5,626 bases of DNA from Clostridiales bacterium UBA1446 (lineage in GTDB: Bacteria > Bacillota > Clostridia > Oscillospirales > Oscillospiraceae). The notes under the pieces are model-generated. The model did not search any database. It was not told where the DNA came from and saw only the letters and a program-made list of their open reading frames with translations. The stretch spans positions 2,897 through 8,522 of the forward strand of contig DCTG01000010.1 of NCBI GenBank assembly GCA_002329245.1, written 5' to 3'. The position numbers and the translations under genes are program-made. Shown here piece after piece: positions 1-5,612 of the stretch; the first letter of the stretch is position 1, and each line of letters starts with the position of its first letter.

Positions 1-24
1 GCCTCGGCGTTCTGGAATATTAGA

Positions 25-296
25 AAGCTCCAGCGAACCCACATTCCTATAGCCCTTCCCGGCGACCCTATTTTCATACAAAAGCTGTTAAACCGAACAT
101 TTGAACCCGAATTCCTCTGACCGACTCATACCAAAGGCATAAACCTTCATACTTGTCTCGCATTGAAACCGTTGTCCACCTGTTAGATCCGCAACACGCC
201 TCACTTACGTTCCGCTGTGTTTGCGCTTCTGTTTTCCACAAGTACTGTGGCGGTCTTCCGTTCCAAACTATATTCATTTGGTGTTCCCTGGAGCTT
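25..296 (-). ncRNA. Candidate structured noncoding RNA, about 270 nt
   Basis: Seen: a promoter at 303-331 (minus) predicts a start near 296. RNA 5' AAGCTCCAG (296-288) pairs perfectly with CTGGAGCTT (33-25). After one G/G mismatch, GAAC/GTTC (286-283 with 38-35) follows, then a one-base bulge and CC/GG, giving about 15 bp of closing stem. Inside are local hairpins at 236-250 (5 bp), 190-225 (8 bp with one bulge), 155-169 (5 bp with one G.U) and 133-148 (4-5 bp). CCAAA/TTTGG at 263-281 competes with the last two pairs of the closing stem. GACCG (258-254) can pair with CGGTC (123-119), a possible pseudoknot. T-loop-like GGTTCAAAT and GGTTCG occur near the 3' side. No protein in any frame is recognisable. 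Known: the raiA-motif RNA of Bacillota and Actinomycetota is a large trans-acting RNA, usually between raiA and comFC, that affects sporulation. Inferred: this could be a raiA-motif RNA or an undescribed class; 6S RNA is less likely because the fold is multibranched. The 3' end is not fixed; only a weak U-rich run (TTTCT) follows the stem. Confidence 0.6.
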
Positions 297-302
297 GTCT
301 CA

Positions 303-331
303 AGTATATTGTATAATGTGACAAAAATCAA
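303..331 (-). promoter_or_regulatory. Sigma-A-type promoter of the structured RNA
   Basis: On the minus strand TTGATT (331-326, 4 of 6 consensus bases) is separated by exactly 17 bp from TATACT (308-303, 5 of 6). A start 7 bases downstream would be at 296, the first base of the closing stem of the candidate RNA, which supports both calls. A tandem 8-mer, ATTCCGAT twice at 331-346 on the plus strand, abuts the -35 box and could be a regulator site. Confidence 0.6.
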
Positions 332-432
332 TTCCGATATTCCGATGATTTTGTTCGATATTACATCGGCGCTTCTGATATCTCCGGTTTTCTCGCGTTT
401 GCTCAGGTTTAAAAAATGTTTCAAATTATTTG

Positions 433-455
433 TAAACCAATTTGCGTATGGTTTA
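433..455 (-). terminator. Weak hairpin downstream of the transporter gene
   Basis: TAAACCA (433-439) and TGGTTTA (449-455) form a 7-bp stem with a 9-nt loop, 22 bases past the transporter stop codon. On the minus strand it is followed by an A/T-rich stretch whose only long U run (six T) lies about 17 bases further, so it is a poor intrinsic terminator. Some transcription may continue toward the RNA gene. Confidence 0.25.
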
Positions 456-476
456 GGAATAACTCAGGACGCGCGA

Positions 477-1709
477 TTAAGCAAATACCGCGGCGTGTTC
501 CCGTTTGTTCAGTTTTGTGTACCAAGCCATGAACAGGATCGGAAGGATACAGTTGACCGCCGCCATGATAAATGTGGCGGTATAATCTCCGGTTGCCGCG
601 CCGGAAGCGCTGAGCCATGCCGACAACTTGTTGAAAACCACGGAAGACAATCCCAAGGTAAGCATGGCGGAACCGTATATGGCGGCTGCATGTTTGGGTC
701 CGAAGCTGTCGCTGACCATGGCGGGAAAGGTTGCGGAGGGGCCGCCGTACGCGAAGGCGACAGCTAAGATCGCGGCGGAATAGATTCCCCCCGTCGCTAC
801 GATCAGAGCAAGTGCGGCCGCTCCGGTTAGAATGGCCATAAGAATGATGGCGGGGGCGCGCCCGACCCGGTCGGAAAAAATTCCGACAATCAAACGGCCG
901 GCCGCGTTGAACGCTCCGGTAAGCATGACCGTGAGCAGGGCGGCAGTTTCGGAAAGACCGCGCAGCATCCCGAGCGGTTTGATAATCGGCACGAGAACAT
1001 TCCATGCGCCGGTGATGAAAAAGAGCGTAAGCGCGATGCACCAGAAGCGCATGTCCCGGAGCGCGGCGCCCAATCCCACCCCGTCCTGTAAATCGTTCTG
1101 TTTGCCTTTGGAGCACAGGGCGGACAGATAGGCTTCGGAAGGAGAACGGAAGAAGAAAAAGACGGCCAGGAAGACGGCAAAAAACAAAAAGCCAAGTATG
1201 CAGAACGTTTCGGGAACCGTCCATTTGCCAAGCATCCACTGGATTACCGGACTGAATATAAGCGCGGAGGCGCCGAACGAGCTTGCGGCGATGCCGGACG
1301 CAAGCCCGCGCCGATGCGGAAGCCAGCTTTGGAGCAGGAACATGACGGTATTATAGACGAACCCGCTGCCGAAGCCGGAAACACAGCTGTAGCTGAGATA
1401 GAACATCCAGGGCTCGCCGCTTCTGATAAGCGAGGTGATCAGCATGCCGCCGGCGAACAGAGAGGCGCCGATGACATAAAGAGTTCTCGGATGGGTTTTT
1501 GCGCTCAGCTGTCCGCTTATAAAAGTCCCGATCACAAACCCAAATATCATGAAGGAAGCGATCAGAGAGACGCTGCCCGGCTCCCAGCCGTAATATTCAA
1601 TGACCGGGACCTGGAAGATGCTCCAGATGTAAAGAATACCGGCGCAGGACTGGATTGCAACCGCTGCGATCAGCGCCGGGATCAAACGGTTTCCTTCTGC
1701 TTTTTTCAT
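477..1709 (-). CDS. MFS transporter, OFA (oxalate/formate antiporter-like) family
   Basis: An integral membrane secondary transporter of 410 aa, a usual length for a 12-helix MFS protein. Seen: helix 1 carries GILYIWSIFQVP (residues 24-35), followed by a Gly-Trp (41-42), the pattern typical of OFA members such as OxlT. The loop between helices 8 and 9 has GR...SDRVGR (271-284), the second copy of the MFS loop motif. The first copy (66-75, GQLSAKTHPR) has lost the usual Asp and Gly. A central cytoplasmic loop (about 190-215) divides the two six-helix halves. Start: ATG at 1709 has GGAG nine bases upstream; a TTG at 1718 in the same frame touches that GGAG and cannot use it. Family members exchange small carboxylates such as oxalate or formate or carry other anions. 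No oxalyl-CoA or formyl-CoA genes are nearby, so the substrate is unknown. It is a single-gene unit divergent from the DUF2953 gene. Confidence 0.88.
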   Translation of the reverse strand: MKKAEGNRLIPALIAAVAIQSCAGILYIWSIFQVPVIEYYGWEPGSVSLIASFMIFGFVIGTFISGQLSAKTHPRTLYVIGASLFAGGMLITSLIRSGEPWMFYLSYSCVSGFGSGFVYNTVMFLLQSWLPHRRGLASGIAASSFGASALIFSPVIQWMLGKWTVPETFCILGFLFFAVFLAVFFFFRSPSEAYLSALCSKGKQNDLQDGVGLGAALRDMRFWCIALTLFFITGAWNVLVPIIKPLGMLRGLSETAALLTVMLTGAFNAAGRLIVGIFSDRVGRAPAIILMAILTGAAALALIVATGGIYSAAILAVAFAYGGPSATFPAMVSDSFGPKHAAAIYGSAMLTLGLSSVVFNKLSAWLSASGAATGDYTATFIMAAVNCILPILFMAWYTKLNKREHAAVFA

Positions 1710-1722
1710 GGTTCCCAACTCC

Positions 1723-1782
1723 GTAACAAGTGAAAAATTGTAACAATAAAATAATTAATCATATAAATGACAGATATTGTTA
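1723..1782. promoter_or_regulatory. Cluster of TAACAA/TTGTTA elements before the transporter gene
   Basis: TAACAATA (1741-1748) and TATTGTTA (1775-1782) are perfect 8-bp inverted copies separated by 26 bp. GTAACAA also occurs as a direct repeat at 1723-1729 and 1740-1746. If the candidate extended -10 at 1788-1796 is used, the distal copy overlaps the start site and the others lie in the leader. That arrangement suits repressor binding. The regulator is unknown. Confidence 0.3.
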
Positions 1783-1787
1783 ATTTG

Positions 1788-1796
1788 ATCATAGCA
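1788..1796 (-). promoter_or_regulatory. Candidate extended -10 promoter of the transporter gene
   Basis: The minus strand reads TGC-TATGAT, an extended -10 with 5 of 6 core bases. It resembles the asnS promoter (GTGCTATAAT). No good -35 box lies 16-18 bp upstream. The leader would be about 70 nt. A second TATGAT at 1763-1758 is an alternative. Confidence 0.35.
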
Positions 1797-1843
1797 CAAT
1801 TCGACACGAAACGCATTGTTCAATCCGATAAATTAAGGGAACG

Positions 1844-1967
1844 AATTTTGGCGCTTCATATAAAACGGGCCGCCGGTTGCCTTTACGACAACCGGCGGTA
1901 TGATTGAAACGGACCTGTTTTGCACCGTATCAAAGGATCTTGCTTTTCTTTCGATAATTTTGGCGCT
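1844..1967. repeat. 12-bp direct repeat flanking a hairpin
   Basis: AATTTTGGCGCT occurs exactly at 1844-1855 and again at 1956-1967, 112 bp apart in the divergent spacer. The interval contains the perfect 10-bp hairpin at 1870-1898. No terminal inverted repeats or transposase were seen. The copies may be a pair of regulator sites, the borders of a small inserted element, or a duplication. Confidence 0.4.
1870..1898. repeat. Perfect 10-bp inverted repeat (hairpin)
   Basis: CCGCCGGTTG (1870-1879) and CAACCGGCGG (1889-1898) form a GC-rich 10-bp stem with a 9-nt loop, extendable by one G.U pair. Neither side has a proper U tract: nothing on the plus strand, and only TTTT about five bases past the stem on the minus strand. 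It sits between divergent genes, where no terminator is expected. It may be a dispersed palindromic repeat or the terminator of an unrecognised short leftward transcript. Confidence 0.5.
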
Positions 1968-2072
1968 GTGCGCAGGATTTGTTTTTATTCCCAAAAGTTT
2001 TAGGGCGCGCGCACCTTGTTTGTTATCATAAAAAGAGGATTGGGGCAAAAACTACGCGAAGAGGGAATCGCC

Positions 2073-2966
2073 ATGTATATCAGCTTATCGCTTATTGGTA
2101 TCATTATCCTATTGGTCTGCGGATCTTTCATTTGGCCGGTTCGGCTTTTCTTTTTTGTTCACGCAGACCGGGATGAACTCTGTCTGTCCGTTTGCTGGCG
2201 TTCCGCTCTCCGGGTAAAAACTTCCCTGCACCGGACAGGGATGCAAACTGCGGTATCCATTTTGCGCTGGGAAAAAAGGCGGGAAAAACCCAAAAAGGCA
2301 AGGAAAAAACGCGGCTCAGTCCTGAAATCCCTTGCTTTAACGGATACGAAGATACAGGCAGATTACGGATTTCCGGATCCCGGACTGACGGGCATCCTGT
2401 ATGTTCTCATCAACATGGCGGCTGTTCTTCTGCCGGGCGTACGATTGGAACAGAATCCGGAATTTATCGCCCGCCGCGCAGGCTTTCGCATCCGGGGGAC
2501 GACAAAAGTGAACGTAGGAAAGACGGCCGTAAACTATTTTAGAGCATTGAAAAATAAAAAAGGAGGAGGCAGAGGTATGGAACAGCAGAATCTGACCGAC
2601 AACGTGAATTTTTTATTTCAAAGTCTTGAAGACTTTACCCAAAGAGAAGGCATTATCGGAAAGCCCGTCACACAGGGGGACAAAACCTTTCTCCCGATTG
2701 TTTCGATTACCGTGGGGTATGGCGGCGGAAACGCGTCGCTTGGGAAAGGTCAGCAGGGTCAGATGCCGGGAACGGCTGGCGCAGGAACCGGAACGGGAGC
2801 GCTGGGGCTCGGCGCAAAGCTCTGCACGGATGCCGTTTTGGTCATTGACAATCAAAATGTGACCATGCTGCCGGTTGGCTCCGCCGCAAGCTCGCTCGCG
2901 GATAAGATTCCGCAGATTATTTCGAGCATGAATCAGAACAAGAACAGCGGAACGCCCGCGCAATAG
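2073..2966 (+). CDS. DUF2953 protein reading in frame into GerW (YtfI-YtfJ-like fusion ORF)
   Basis: ATG at 2073 has GAGGG seven bases upstream (2061-2065) and opens a 297-aa frame. Residues 1-168 resemble DUF2953 (B. subtilis YtfI). There is a hydrophobic N-terminal anchor (about 3-29), a very basic linker (65-80, rich in Lys/Arg), then YGFPDPGLTGILYVLIN (98-114) and a Pro-Glu-Phe segment (129-131) typical of the family's C-terminal half. The DUF2953 part is shorter than usual family members of about 220 aa. No stop codon separates it from GerW (residue 169 on). The join is encoded by the GerW ribosome binding site itself, read as Lys-Lys-Gly-Gly-Gly. DUF2953 has no established biochemical function, but it is commonly the direct upstream partner of ytfJ in spore formers. 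Most likely the frame yields a membrane-anchored fusion plus separate GerW. A lost stop codon or sequencing error is the alternative. Confidence 0.72.
   Translation: MYISLSLIGIIILLVCGSFIWPVRLFFFVHADRDELCLSVCWRSALRVKTSLHRTGMQTAVSILRWEKRREKPKKARKKRGSVLKSLALTDTKIQADYGFPDPGLTGILYVLINMAAVLLPGVRLEQNPEFIARRAGFRIRGTTKVNVGKTAVNYFRALKNKKGGGRGMEQQNLTDNVNFLFQSLEDFTQREGIIGKPVTQGDKTFLPIVSITVGYGGGNASLGKGQQGQMPGTAGAGTGTGALGLGAKLCTDAVLVIDNQNVTMLPVGSAASSLADKIPQIISSMNQNKNSGTPAQ
2561..2569 (+). promoter_or_regulatory. Internal ribosome binding site of gerW
   Basis: AGGAGGAGG lies within the open DUF2953 frame, seven bases before ATG 2577, and is preceded by an A-rich run. This is far stronger than the site before the DUF2953 start. 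It is the main reason to call GerW as a separately initiated protein. Confidence 0.75.
2577..2966 (+). CDS. gerW: GerW-family sporulation protein (YtfJ-like)
   Basis: A 129-aa protein of the Spore_YtfJ family. Seen: an N-terminal helix-like segment (about 5-24), then IIGKPV (26-31), a LPIVSITVGYGGG core (39-51), a long Gly/Ala-rich stretch (46-82, GAGTGTGALGLGAKL at its end), and DAVLVIDNQNVTMLPV (86-101). It closes with an amphipathic helix (about 104-118) that resembles the family's usual ending with a series of Ile/Ala. There is no signal peptide. Family knowledge: in B. subtilis, YtfJ (GerW) is made in the forespore and needed for normal germination, notably with L-alanine; its biochemical role is not settled. 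It is slightly shorter than the Bacillus homologue of about 150 aa. It shares its transcript and its frame with the upstream DUF2953 gene, and ends just before the hairpin shared with the convergent asnS gene. No clear forespore-type promoter was found upstream of 2073. Confidence 0.87.
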   Translation: MEQQNLTDNVNFLFQSLEDFTQREGIIGKPVTQGDKTFLPIVSITVGYGGGNASLGKGQQGQMPGTAGAGTGTGALGLGAKLCTDAVLVIDNQNVTMLPVGSAASSLADKIPQIISSMNQNKNSGTPAQ

Positions 2967-2973
2967 AAAAGAG

Positions 2974-3019
2974 AAGACAGGCACACGGCCGGGACCGCTC
3001 CCTTCTGTGTGCCTGTCTT
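2974..3019. terminator. Bidirectional terminator between gerW and asnS
   Basis: AAGACAGGCACAC (2974-2986) and GTGTGCCTGTCTT (3007-3019) form a perfect 13-bp stem, extendable by G.U and G-C pairs. The loop contains a second 4-bp stem, GGGA/TCCC (2991-3002). On the minus strand the stem runs into TTCTCTTTTC, a fair U tract that suits asnS. On the plus strand the tail is short (CTTGTAAGTTT), weaker for gerW. The site lies 8 bp after the gerW stop and 15 bp after the asnS stop on the other strand. Confidence 0.8.
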
Positions 3020-3033
3020 GTAAGTTTGGCCGG

Positions 3034-4428
3034 TTAAAAGTCCGCCGATTTCGGCGTTCTTGGGAATGAAATCACGTCCCGGATATTCGACATTCCCGTG
3101 AGATACATAATCAGGCGCTCAAATCCGAGCCCGAACCCGGCGTGCTTCGTGCCGCCGTACTTTCTCAAATCCAGGTACCAGCTGTAATCGTCCATGCACA
3201 GGCCGAGTTCCCCCATCCTGTCCTCCAGCACCTGCAGCCGTTCTTCCCTCTGGCTGCCGCCGATGATTTCGCCCACGCCCGGCACCAGCAGGTCCATGGC
3301 CGCCACGGTCTTCTGGTCGTCGTTTAAGCGCATATAAAAAGCCTTGATCTCCTTGGGATAATCCGTGACAAATACCGGCTTTTGAAAAACCTTTTCCGTC
3401 AGATAGCGTTCATGCTCCGTTTGCAGGTCGCAGCCCCACGTAACGGGATATTCAAAGGCCGATTCATTTTTCCGAAGCAGTTCGATTGCCTCCGTATAGG
3501 TGACGTGCGCGAATTCGGAATTTACGATCAGACGCAGCCGCTCCAGAAGCGTCGGGTCCACGAAAGAATTGAAAAATTCCATCTCCTCGGGCGCGTGCTC
3601 CATTACATACCGGAAGACATATTTGAGCATGTCCTCTGCAAGGGCCATATTGTCCTTGAGCTCGGCGAAGGCAATCTCCGGCTCAATCATCCAAAATTCG
3701 GACGCATGGCGCGGAGTATTCGAATTTTCCGCGCGGAAGGTCGGCCCGAAGGTATAGACGTTCCGGAACGCCATGCAGTAGACTTCGGCTTCCAGTTGGC
3801 CGCTTACGGTCAGGTTGGTTTCCTTGCCGAAAAAGTCTTTGGAAAAATCAATGCCGCCCTGTTCGCCGCGAGGGAGGTTATCCAAATCCAATGTGCTCAC
3901 CCGGAACATTTCGCCCGCGCCTTCGCAGTCGCTGCCGGTAATGATGGGAGTGTTGACATAGACGAAGTTCCGCTCCTGAAAAAACTTGTGCACGGCAAAC
4001 GCGGCAATCGACCGGATTCGAAACACCGCCGAGAACGTATTGGTGCGGGGCCTCAGATGCGCGATCGTTCTGAGGTACTCGAAAGAGTGCCGCTTTTTCT
4101 GCAGCGGGTAGTCTGGCGCGCATTGGCCTTCGACTTCGATTTTCGTCGCTTTGAGTTCGAACGGCTGCTTTGAGCCGGGGGTCGGGACCAATTCGCCCTC
4201 CGCCTGAATGGAAGTGCCGACCGTCAGTTTGCAGATTTCCTTGAAATTTGGAAGGCGGCCTTCTTCAAACACAATCTGAAGGTTTTTAAAGAAGGTGCCG
4301 TCGTTTAACTCAATGAAACCAAACGCCTTGGAATCCCGGACCGTCCGCACCCATCCGGAGACTTGCACCGTCTTTCCAGAAAACGAAGAGGTTTGCCTGT
4401 AGAGTTCTCTTACTGTAATAAAATTCAT
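3034..4428 (-). CDS. asnS: Asparagine--tRNA ligase (asparaginyl-tRNA synthetase)
   Basis: A cytoplasmic class IIb aminoacyl-tRNA synthetase of 464 aa (E. coli AsnRS is 466) that charges tRNA-Asn with asparagine using ATP. Seen: an N-terminal OB-fold anticodon-binding domain (about 18-115, [19 protein letters not shown] at 21-39); motif 1 around 145-161, ending in Pro161; motif 2 at 231-252 with [16 protein letters not shown]; and motif 3 at 431-438, GFGLGFER, with its invariant Arg438. The [11 protein letters not shown] form and the lack of an inserted bacterial AspRS-type domain point to AsnRS rather than AspRS. Start: ATG 4428 has GGAG about ten bases upstream. An upstream in-frame extension to 4509 would cover the promoter and is rejected. 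It is transcribed alone, convergent with gerW and divergent from the DUF169 gene. The leader is only about 46 nt with no T-box consensus, so it is probably not tRNA-controlled. Confidence 0.97.
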   Translation of the reverse strand: MNFITVRELYRQTSSFSGKTVQVSGWVRTVRDSKAFGFIELNDGTFFKNLQIVFEEGRLPNFKEICKLTVGTSIQAEGELVPTPGSKQPFELKATKIEVEGQCAPDYPLQKKRHSFEYLRTIAHLRPRTNTFSAVFRIRSIAAFAVHKFFQERNFVYVNTPIITGSDCEGAGEMFRVSTLDLDNLPRGEQGGIDFSKDFFGKETNLTVSGQLEAEVYCMAFRNVYTFGPTFRAENSNTPRHASEFWMIEPEIAFAELKDNMALAEDMLKYVFRYVMEHAPEEMEFFNSFVDPTLLERLRLIVNSEFAHVTYTEAIELLRKNESAFEYPVTWGCDLQTEHERYLTEKVFQKPVFVTDYPKEIKAFYMRLNDDQKTVAAMDLLVPGVGEIIGGSQREERLQVLEDRMGELGLCMDDYSWYLDLRKYGGTKHAGFGLGFERLIMYLTGMSNIRDVISFPRTPKSADF

Positions 4429-4480
4429 ATTTCCACGTCTCCAATATGCAAGGTTTTCCAACCGGTATAAGGACAAGCTC

Positions 4481-4509
4481 ATTATAGCACGATTCCTGCC
4501 CAAAACCAA
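4481..4509 (-). promoter_or_regulatory. Sigma-A promoter of asnS
   Basis: On the minus strand TTGGTT (4509-4504) is followed after 17 bp by TATAAT (4486-4481), a perfect -10 preceded by TGC (extended -10). Start expected near 4474, about 46 nt before the ATG. Confidence 0.7.
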
Positions 4510-4599
4510 AGGCGGAAGAAATTTTTGATTATCGCTTCGGCTTCCGGTAGCAGGCCGTCTTTCGCCGTTTGCCGGAAAGGCCGCGTCCGCCGCTGCGAT

Positions 4600-4633
4600 A
4601 ATTAAAGCTTAATTTGTTTTCGTTTCAACAAAT
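4600..4633. promoter_or_regulatory. Two adjoining dyads, likely operator
   Basis: ATTTGTT (4612-4618) and AACAAAT (4627-4633) form a perfect 7-bp inverted repeat with an 8-bp spacer (22 bp overall, the size of a dimeric regulator site). Overlapping its left end is AATTAA-AGC-TTAATT (4600-4614). Both lie between asnS and the divergent DUF169 gene. The centre of the 22-bp dyad is about 73 bp before the start predicted from the TATAAT at 4684, a position usual for an activator. Confidence 0.4.
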
Positions 4634-4683
4634 ATTTATGAACCCGTAAGAAAGTGTGAGTATGATTTTCGAGCGGGTTTTTA

Positions 4684-4689
4684 TATAAT
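4684..4689 (+). promoter_or_regulatory. -10 box of the DUF169 gene
   Basis: A perfect TATAAT in a T-rich context. The hexamers at -35 spacing (around 4660-4667, for example TATGAT) are poor matches, so the promoter may need an activator. Start expected near 4695, giving a leader of about 85 nt before ATG 4781. The in-frame ATG at 4688 overlaps this box and is not a start. Confidence 0.45.
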
Positions 4690-4780
4690 GAGACTTAACA
4701 TATGCCCGTTTGCCGGTTCCATAGGAGAACAGCGATATCCGAATGCCCTGAAACGTATTAATAAAGGAGGACAACCTAGC

Positions 4781-5542
4781 ATGAGAAAACTGTCGCAGGA
4801 CCTTTCCGTATTCAGGAGGCTCGAACTCGAGGTGCCGCCGGTAGGCGTAAAGTTTTCCTTTTTAAAGCCGGAAGGCATTGCGCCGCTCGGCGATGAGTCC
4901 AATATCGCGCTATGCGAAATGGTGAGCCGCGCCCAAAAGGCCGAGGATGCGTTTTATTTTTCCAGGCACCACAAAGAACGCTGCGTGGGGAAAATATTCC
5001 TCGGGATGCAGGACATGGAGCCGTTTGCGGAAAGCGGGATGATTGGGGAACGGCTTGGAATTTTTCAGGAAGCCCGGGCGAACCAGAATCTGTATCAGCA
5101 CATTTACACAATGGGCCGCGGTACGGTCAATTACGTGACGTTTGCCAAGCTGGATAAAATTACCTTTGACCCGGATGTGTTGGTTGTCACCGCGCCGCCA
5201 GCAAAGGCGGAGATCATTATGCGGGCTTATACATACGCGACGGGCCAGCTGTACACCTCTACCGCCACGCCGGTCATGGGCTGCACCTGGTTTTTAATTT
5301 ACCCCTATAAAACCGGGAAGCTCAATTACATCATACCGGAGTTTGTGGAAGGGCCGCGCAGCAAGACGCTATGGGGCGATAACAACATCTTAGTTTCCAT
5401 CCCCTACCAAGTATTGCCCGATATTGTCCGTAACATGAACGAAATGGATTGGGATGTATCCTATGAAAGCGCCGAAGCGCACGACGCGAGATTTGAAAAG
5501 ATTTTAGAGCAGTTGCTGAAGGAGTCCGCAGACGAGCTTTGA
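4781..5542 (+). CDS. DUF169 (COG2043) family protein of unknown function
   Basis: A 253-aa soluble protein without signal peptide or membrane segments, matching the DUF169 pattern. Seen: VPPVGVKF (18-25), a cysteine in ALCEMVSRAQ (43-52), a second in RCVGKIFLGM (67-76), a central region with FDPDVLVVTAPPAKAEIIMRA (129-149) and a third cysteine in MGCTWF (166-171). A Gly/Pro segment, PEFVEGPRSKTLWGDNN (186-202), follows. The spaced cysteines C45, C68 and C168 could bind a metal or cofactor; this is inference. The family is common in anaerobes and archaea and has no established reaction. Start: ATG 4781 has AAAGGAGG (4763-4770) ten bases upstream; the same frame extends to an ATG at 4688 without a ribosome binding site. 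It stands alone, divergent from asnS, apparently with its own promoter and upstream operator-like dyad. Confidence 0.85.
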   Translation: MRKLSQDLSVFRRLELEVPPVGVKFSFLKPEGIAPLGDESNIALCEMVSRAQKAEDAFYFSRHHKERCVGKIFLGMQDMEPFAESGMIGERLGIFQEARANQNLYQHIYTMGRGTVNYVTFAKLDKITFDPDVLVVTAPPAKAEIIMRAYTYATGQLYTSTATPVMGCTWFLIYPYKTGKLNYIIPEFVEGPRSKTLWGDNNILVSIPYQVLPDIVRNMNEMDWDVSYESAEAHDARFEKILEQLLKESADEL

Positions 5543-5554
5543 TCCGTAATATTG

Positions 5555-5612
5555 GGGGCAAATGGCTTCCCGGCGCGCATTCCGGTGCACACCGCCAAGT
5601 AATCTTTGCCCT
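5555..5612 (+). other. Possible structured element or terminator after the DUF169 gene
   Basis: GGGCAAA (5556-5562) pairs with TTTGCCC (5605-5611), extendable by one G.U pair. The stem continues as TGGC/GCCA (5563-5566 with 5594-5597) past a 7-nt bulge (5598-5604). The apical part contains CCGG twice and GGTGCACACC. Only TTT follows the stem, so it is not a classic terminator. The window ends 14 bases later and the element may continue. Confidence 0.3.

Noticed and set aside
95..120. T-arm-like GGTTCAAAT suggesting a tRNA
   Set aside because: The flanking bases do not form a 5-bp T stem, and no acceptor or anticodon arm can be placed.
74..277. Leftward 67-aa ORF beginning MNIVWNGRPP with a weak AGGGA upstream, inside the candidate RNA
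   Set aside because: Composition is unlike a normal protein (many Trp, Cys, Arg, no recognisable family), and the bases are better explained by paired RNA segments. A small peptide is not excluded.
153..767. Rightward 204-aa ORF starting with TTG
   Set aside because: Its second half is antisense to the transporter gene, it has no ribosome binding site, and its first half lies over the RNA gene and its promoter.
421..1239. Leftward 272-aa ORF in another frame of the transporter gene
   Set aside because: Arg/His-rich shadow translation of the GC-rich transporter frame, without a family match.
1833..2048. Leftward 71-aa ORF covering the spacer hairpin
   Set aside because: The hairpin and direct repeats account for the sequence, no good ribosome binding site was seen, and no family is recognised.
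3382..4173. Rightward 263-aa ORF antisense to asnS
   Set aside because: Shadow of a strongly conserved synthetase gene; no start signals and no recognisable domain.
4429..4600. T-box leader for asnS
   Set aside because: The promoter leaves only about 46 nt of leader, and no TGGNACCGCG-like box or specifier hairpin is present.
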